Under the pieces are notes generated by a model. It was not told the DNA's origin. It saw only the letters and a list, made by a program, of their open reading frames with translations, and did not search any database. A stretch of 64,000 bases of DNA from Rubrivivax sp. A210 (GTDB lineage Bacteria; Pseudomonadota; Gammaproteobacteria; Burkholderiales; Burkholderiaceae_C), in contig NZ_CAJGBN010000045.1 of assembly GCF_904426505.1 (NCBI RefSeq), forward strand, positions 62,001-126,000, written 5' to 3'. The position numbers and the translations under genes are program-made. Of this stretch, positions 62,094 through 64,000 are shown piece after piece (position 1 is the stretch's first letter; each line of letters starts with the position of its first letter).

Positions 62094-63272
62094 ATGCTGG
62101 TCTGGGAAGACGAAGTCAAGAGCCCCTCGAATCAAGCGCCGCGTTCAGCGATGCCGGTGAATCTGCCGCCGCTGCCGCAGGCCAAGGCCTTTGAGCCCAT
62201 GCTCGAAGAGGCCCCGCGGCACCAGCCGGCAACACCTGCCGTGCTGCCCTCCACCCGCCGCGTCAACGCGGCCGACAAGCGCATCATCAACGGCCAGACC
62301 GATGTCAATCAGCTGGTGCCGTTCAAGTACAAGTGGGCCTGGGAGAAGTACCTCTCCAGCTGCGCCAACCACTGGATGCCCAACGAGGTCAACATGTCGC
62401 GCGACATCGCGACCTGGAAAGACCCGAACGGCCTGACCGAAGACGAGCGCCGCATCATCAAGCGCAACCTCGGCTTCTTCGTCACTGCCGATTCGCTGGC
62501 CGCCAACAACATCGTGCTCGGAACTTATCGCCACATCACAGCGCCCGAGTGCCGCCAGTTCCTGCTGCGCCAGGCCTTCGAAGAGGCCATCCACACCCAC
62601 GCGTACCAGTACATCGTCGAGAGCCTGGGCCTGGACGAGAGCGAGATCTTCAACGCTTATCACGAGATCGATTCGATCCGCGAGAAGGACGAGTTCCTGA
62701 TTCCGTTCATCGACGCCATCATGGACCCGGCCTTCAGGACCGGCACACCCGAGGCCGACCAGACCCTGCTCAAGAGCCTGATCGTCTTCGCCTGCCTGAT
62801 GGAAGGCCTGTTCTTCTACGTCGGCTTCACGCAAATCCTCTCGATGGGCCGCCAGAACAAGATGACCGGTGCCGCCGAGCAGTACCAGTACATCCTGCGC
62901 GACGAGTCCATGCACTGCAACTTCGGCATCGACCTCATCAACCAGATCAAGCTCGAGAACCCGCAACTGTGGACGCCGGCCTTCAAGGCCGAGATCGTGG
63001 CGCTGTTCGAGAAGGCCGTGGCGCTCGAGTACCGCTATGCCGAGGACACCATGCCGCGCGGCGTGCTGGGCCTCAATGCCTCCATGTTCAAGGGCTATCT
63101 GCGCTACATCGCCAATCGGCGCGCGACGCAGATCGGCCTTACCGCCCTCTACCCCAACGAGGAGAACCCGTTTCCCTGGATGAGCGAGATGATCGACCTC
63201 AAGAAGGAGCGCAACTTCTTCGAGACCCGCGTCATCGACTACCAGACCGGCGGCGCGTTGGCCTGGGACTGA
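62094..63272 (+). CDS. nrdB: Ribonucleoside-diphosphate reductase, beta subunit (class Ia)
   Basis: The protein has 392 aa. Metal ligands: D133 (TADSLAANN), E164 and H167 (FEEAIHTHAY); later FACLMEGLFF and ILRDESMHCNFG supply the second set. The radical tyrosine is Y171, so it is of the tyrosyl-radical type, not the Chlamydia-type Phe variant. A variable N-terminus of about 50 residues precedes the fold. The C-terminal tail is YQTGGALAWD. Confidence 0.97.
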   Translation: MLVWEDEVKSPSNQAPRSAMPVNLPPLPQAKAFEPMLEEAPRHQPATPAVLPSTRRVNAADKRIINGQTDVNQLVPFKYKWAWEKYLSSCANHWMPNEVNMSRDIATWKDPNGLTEDERRIIKRNLGFFVTADSLAANNIVLGTYRHITAPECRQFLLRQAFEEAIHTHAYQYIVESLGLDESEIFNAYHEIDSIREKDEFLIPFIDAIMDPAFRTGTPEADQTLLKSLIVFACLMEGLFFYVGFTQILSMGRQNKMTGAAEQYQYILRDESMHCNFGIDLINQIKLENPQLWTPAFKAEIVALFEKAVALEYRYAEDTMPRGVLGLNASMFKGYLRYIANRRATQIGLTALYPNEENPFPWMSEMIDLKKERNFFETRVIDYQTGGALAWD

Positions 63273-63314
63273 TGAAGCAACAGTCCCACATGGCCCACAC
63301 ACCGCGGCACTGCC

Positions 63315-63348
63315 ATGCACCCAGGCCCCTTGCGGGGTCGTGGTGCAT
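63315..63348 (+). terminator. Extended hairpin downstream of nrdB
   Basis: Outer stem ATGCACC / GGTGCAT and inner stem GGCCCC / GGGGTC with loop TTGC, separated by a 2x2 internal loop. No T-run follows. Possibly a transcript 3' end. Confidence 0.4.
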
Positions 63349-63538
63349 TGCGCGGTATTGAGAGATCAAGAATGGCGAGCCAAGGCAGGCAGCAGACCGG
63401 CTGGGCGCTCGCAACCCCGTTCACCGCACTGGGGCAACGGTTGCCGGGCAAGGGCCCGGCAGCAGACCACCGGGCGATGAATCTCCGGGCTGCCGCAGGC
63501 GGCGCGGAGTCTTTTGCAACTTGATCAAGGAGATCGTT

Positions 63539-63949
63539 ATGGCAACTGCAAAGAAGGCCGCTCCGGCCAAGAAGGCCGCCGCGAAGAAGGCCGCTCCGGC
63601 CAAGAAGGCTGCCCCTGCCAAGAAGGCTGCTGCGAAGAAGGCGGCCCCGGCGAAGAAGGCGGCTCCGGCAAAGAAGGCCGCCCCGGCCAAGAAGGCTGCC
63701 GCGAAGAAGGCCGCTCCGGCCAAGAAGGCCGCTGCGAAGAAGGCTGCTCCCGCGAAGAAGGCCGCTCCGGCCAAGAAGGCGGCAACGACGAAGAAGCCTA
63801 CCGCGAAAAAGCCGGCGGCCAAGAAGGCGGCCAAGAAGCCTGCCGCACCCACCGCCCCTGCGGCACCTGCGGCCCCTGCTTCCGCCCCCGCGAAGACCAC
63901 GTTGAACCCGGCTGCGGCATGGCCGTTTCCGACGGGCAACAAGCCGTAG
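63539..63949 (+). CDS. Histone H1-like alanine/lysine-rich DNA-binding protein
   Basis: The protein has 136 aa, almost entirely repeats of AAPAKK and AAAKK (residues 3-95), then a TKKPTAKKPAAKK stretch and a non-repetitive tail (TTLNPAAAWPFPTGNKP). This is the HctB/AlgP-like histone H1 C-terminal type, a nucleoid protein that binds DNA non-specifically. The ribosome site AAGGAG precedes ATG 63539 by 7 nt. The nucleotide repeats make the length prone to change between strains. The antisense ORF is a by-product of the repeats. Confidence 0.9.
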   Translation: MATAKKAAPAKKAAAKKAAPAKKAAPAKKAAAKKAAPAKKAAPAKKAAPAKKAAAKKAAPAKKAAAKKAAPAKKAAPAKKAATTKKPTAKKPAAKKAAKKPAAPTAPAAPAAPASAPAKTTLNPAAAWPFPTGNKP

Positions 63950-63955
63950 TGAGAG

Positions 63956-63983
63956 TTGGCGAAGGGTGCAAGTCCTTCGCCAA
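63956..63983 (+). terminator. Hairpin after the histone-like gene
   Basis: A perfect 10-bp stem TTGGCGAAGG / CCTTCGCCAA with an 8-base loop, 7 nt after the stop. No clear T-run follows. Confidence 0.5.
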
Positions 63984-64000
63984 GTCGAAGTATCAAGCCC

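Noticed and set aside
63421..63996. Phe/Ala-rich minus-strand frame across the histone-like gene
   Set aside because: It is the complement of AAG/GCC repeats (giving FFA/LAG repeats). Plus strand has a ribosome site and the known family pattern.

Overview
The window reads as core chromosome of a high-GC betaproteobacterium of the order Burkholderiales. A branch such as Rubrivivax/Leptothrix/Ideonella is my guess. The evidence is gene content and order recalled from that group: hemA-prfA-prmC-grxD-ubiX, rplU-rpmA-obgE-proB, pilB-pilC-pilD-coaE-zapD-yacG, ffh/ccsA-like/pilS/pilR/ampD, a double-length UvrA, a PEP-CTERM protein and an alanine/lysine-rich histone H1-like protein. I see no insertion sequence, prophage, integron or CRISPR array. 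Genes are densely packed on both strands with many 4-nt stop/start overlaps.

Layout. 1-3444: a kinase fragment, a single-domain response regulator and a PAS/degenerate-kinase/DnaQ-like exonuclease fusion, translationally coupled. 3635-8046: an amidase, a secreted protein, an L7/L12-C-terminal-like membrane protein, a lipoprotein, a TauE/SafE permease, a DUF3052 protein, a LysE-family exporter that appears to start at CTG, and a small membrane protein. 8053-12232 (minus): a malonate-use cassette of malonyl-CoA decarboxylase, a Bug-type binding protein and malonyl-CoA synthetase, followed by a Cys-rich CWC protein. 12576-13307: a PEP-CTERM protein. 13436-19105: tandem-fused uvrA. 19116-21505 (minus): msrQ, msrP and a dihaem cytochrome c. 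21562-22257: engB. 22396-33243 (minus): a DUF1631 protein, groESL with CIRCE, yacG-zapD-coaE-pilD-pilC-pilB, tRNA-Pro and ispB. 33471-36325: rplU-rpmA-obgE-proB. 36335-46650: rppH (minus), proS and a lytic transglycosylase (plus), then ubiX, grxD, an outer-membrane-like protein, prmC, prfA, hemA and miaB (minus). 46864-49908: a DEAD-box helicase and a PAS-containing chemoreceptor. 50004-58513: tRNA-Met, ftsY, a DUF2726 protein, ffh, a CcsA-like protein, a PP0621-like protein, pilS, pilR and ampD. 58991-63949: nrdA, nrdB and the histone-like gene.

How the parts work together. The type IV pilus assembly genes (pilBCD) and their likely regulators (pilSR) lie in two separate blocks. Ffh and FtsY, the two SRP GTPases, lie almost side by side. 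hemA, prfA and prmC link tetrapyrrole synthesis with translation termination. The ribonucleotide reductase block carries the richest regulatory DNA: two NrdR-like boxes around a well-formed promoter, a four-fold 11-bp phased repeat in the leader, a second promoter-like site before nrdB, and a short ORF that repeats the redox tail of NrdA. Regulatory sites were read by eye against consensus sequences. Family names come from remembered motifs, not from a database search.
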